Assembly: GCA_035549175.1 (NCBI GenBank) | Contig: DASZRL010000123.1 | Coordinates: 17,940-81,939 of the forward strand | Length of the DNA stretch: 64,000 nt | Source: DASTSN01 sp035549175 | GTDB lineage: Bacteria; Bacteroidota; Bacteroidia; Chitinophagales; Chitinophagaceae | Direction of reading: 5' to 3' | Shown: positions 62,719 to 64,000 of the stretch, piece after piece | Position numbering within the stretch: the stretch's first letter is position 1 | How the letters are laid out: each line of letters begins with the position of its first letter | Notes under the pieces: generated by a model | Told to the model about the DNA's origin: nothing | The model's input: only the letters and a program-made list of their open reading frames with translations | The model's database searches: none | Made by a program: the position numbers and the translations under genes

Positions 62719-62817
62719 ACAATGATATTTTGAAGATGAGTAAAATGTATTTACCCTAAGGTCGGTTACCCCGTATCGGACAAGAATGACGCCTATAAGC
62801 CAAATTGATGATTTCAG

Positions 62818-63213
62818 TCAGACACTGTCTGGGCTCAAAAAATCATCCAGGTCCCTACGCTGCCTTTTGGTTGGCCGGCCTATTTTGCTTAGCCGTTTGC
62901 CTGTATGGAAACTGGAGGAGAATATTTCCGCTCTTTTTTTCTCTTCCGGGGGAGTGAGGTCAATATAATATCTGACGGCTTCTTCATGCTTTACCCGGTT
63001 GGCCAGCAGACCTGTTACTTGAATAAGCCATCTGCGGGATTCGGTTCTTATGTCCAGTTCATCGCCGATATTTACGGCTTTGCCGGGTTTGACCGGAGTC
63101 CCGCGTAGCCTGACTTTTCCGCCCTCGCATGCAAGCGCAGCCTGGCTGCGGGTTTTGAAAATTCGGACGGCCCACAGGTACTTATCAATACGCAATTTTT
63201 CTTTGTCACTCAT
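62818..63213 (-). CDS. S4-domain RNA-binding protein (Hsp15-like)
   Basis: The 131-residue protein has an N-terminal S4 domain (about 5-65: RIDKYLWAVRIFKTRSQAALAC) and a basic C-terminal tail ending in a Lys/Arg-rich GRPTKRQRRDLDDFL. This is the architecture of HslR/Hsp15, which binds stalled 50S subunits with nascent chains. The ATG at 63213 matches the family start; the earlier ATG at 63261 overlaps the peptidase gene. Confidence 0.9.
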   Translation of the reverse strand: MSDKEKLRIDKYLWAVRIFKTRSQAALACEGGKVRLRGTPVKPGKAVNIGDELDIRTESRRWLIQVTGLLANRVKHEEAVRYYIDLTPPEEKKRAEIFSSSFHTGKRLSKIGRPTKRQRRDLDDFLSPDSV

Positions 63214-63253
63214 GGCTGTTGGGTTAGGCAGGTCAGTTCGCAGGCTCAGCCAA

Positions 63254-64000
63254 TTAGACATTCTCTGAAAAATACTTATGGAAATAGGGGATGGTTTCTA
63301 TTCCCTTGAAATAATTCTCAATGTTGAATTTTTCGTTGGGCGAATGAAGGTTATCGCTGTCCAGGCCAAACCCCATGAATACAATTTTAACACCCAACTC
63401 CTTTTCCAGGATGGAACAGATGGGAATGCTGCCGCCCCCCCTCACAGGGATAGGCTGTTTGCCAAAGGTGGTTTCAATGGCCCTGCTTGCTGCCAGGTAT
63501 CCCGTACTGCTTATGGGGGTCAGGTAAGGTTCCCCCCCGTGGTGTTCGAAGGCTTTCACCGTGACACAGGATGGAGCGATGGATCTGAAATAGTTCAGAA
63601 GCATACGCGTAATTTTTTCTGAAGACTGGTTGGGCACAAGTCTGGCGGATATTTTTGCTGTAGCCTTCGATGGTAAGACTGTTTTTGCGCCCTCCCCTTC
63701 GTAGCCACCCCATATCCCATTGACCTCCAGGGTGGGTCTTATTCCGGTCCTCTCCGTTGTCGTATATCCCTTTTCACCCCACAGATCCCGGATTCCCAGT
63801 TCGTTCCTGTATTCCTCTTCACTGAATGGCGCCCTGGCAAGCAGCGCCCTTTCTTCTTCCGTAGGGTTCAGGACATCGTCATAAAAACCGGGGATGGTAA
63901 TATGATTATTTTCGTCATGGCAGCTGGCTATCATTTTGGCCAGTATGGTGATCGGGTTGGCCACCGCGCCGCCATAGGTCCCGCTATGCAGGTCACGATT
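63254..64000 (-). CDS. M20 family dipeptidase (5' end cut by window edge)
   Basis: Reading from the window edge, the frame is open without a start for about 248 codons, beginning NRDLHSGTYGGAVANP. This is the dimerisation-domain signature of CNDP-like M20 dipeptidases. A later GGSIPICSILE region and the C-terminal metal histidine in SPNEKFNIENY-like context (DNLHSPNEKF) are present. The N-terminal catalytic metal residues lie outside the window. A GTG at 63962-63964 is not the true start because homology continues upstream. Confidence 0.9.
   Translation of the reverse strand, partial: NRDLHSGTYGGAVANPITILAKMIASCHDENNHITIPGFYDDVLNPTEEERALLARAPFSEEEYRNELGIRDLWGEKGYTTTERTGIRPTLEVNGIWGGYEGEGAKTVLPSKATAKISARLVPNQSSEKITRMLLNYFRSIAPSCVTVKAFEHHGGEPYLTPISSTGYLAASRAIETTFGKQPIPVRGGGSIPICSILEKELGVKIVFMGFGLDSDNLHSPNEKFNIENYFKGIETIPYFHKYFSENV

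Noticed and set aside
1..64000. CRISPR arrays, insertion sequences, prophage, rRNA or tRNA genes
   Set aside because: No regularly spaced repeats, transposase or integrase genes, terminal repeats or conserved rRNA/tRNA signatures were seen.

Overview
The window looks like chromosome from a member of the Bacteroidota, most probably of the Chitinophagaceae type, with moderately high GC. The evidence is a set of lineage-restricted genes: gldJ, porV and a porP/sprF-like gene of the type IX secretion and gliding machinery, a DUF4292 lipoprotein next to an EnvC-like protein, BshA for bacillithiol, the divergent Bacteroidota arginine operon (argF' type), many LytTR/LytS-type regulators, and a TAnnTTTG promoter element. 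I see no rRNA, tRNA, CRISPR array, prophage or insertion sequence.

Layout. 1-6.8 kb (minus strand): a sulfide/persulfide handling locus: TauE/SafE exporter, CstB-like persulfide dioxygenase-rhodanese, OprD-like porin, two single-domain rhodaneses, small membrane proteins, and a Crp/Fnr regulator. 6.8-14.8 kb: murF, gldJ, porV, ispF, dut, a DUF4292 lipoprotein and an EnvC-like protein. 14.9-17.5 kb: bshA and an M28 peptidase. 17.5-26.3 kb: a complete arginine operon (GNAT-argG-argC-argD-argF'-argB-argE'-argH), preceded by a leader that encodes a candidate arginine-rich leader peptide. 26.3-39 kb: housekeeping and envelope genes, including a LiaF/histidine kinase/LytTR cluster and adenine deaminase. 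39-46.9 kb: a LytTR regulator, an unexplained strongly structured intergenic region ending in an intrinsic terminator, a hybrid histidine kinase, and a 1134-residue GH18-deacetylase-GT2 fusion. 46.9-62.2 kb: a respiratory and nitrosative-stress island: a ba3-type oxidase operon with a 41-residue subunit IIa, a clade II nos cluster, an NsrR-like Rrf2 regulator, Ric, and a PAS kinase with a REC-Crp response regulator. 62.3 kb to the end: hsp20, an S4 RNA-binding protein and a truncated M20 peptidase.

How the parts may work together. Inverted repeats with the geometry of a Crp/Fnr site (TGAC or TGAT, four bases, GTCA or ATCA) lie upstream of a rhodanese, the persulfide dioxygenase and tauE in the left locus, and upstream of the oxidase operon and ric about 50 kb away. 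Two Crp-type regulators with FNR-like recognition helices are encoded here. This suggests, as an inference, that sulfide oxidation, low-oxygen respiration, N2O reduction and iron-sulfur repair are controlled together. The strongest new candidates are the arginine leader peptide, the shared operator family, the structured intergenic RNA region near 40 kb, and the triple-domain polysaccharide protein.
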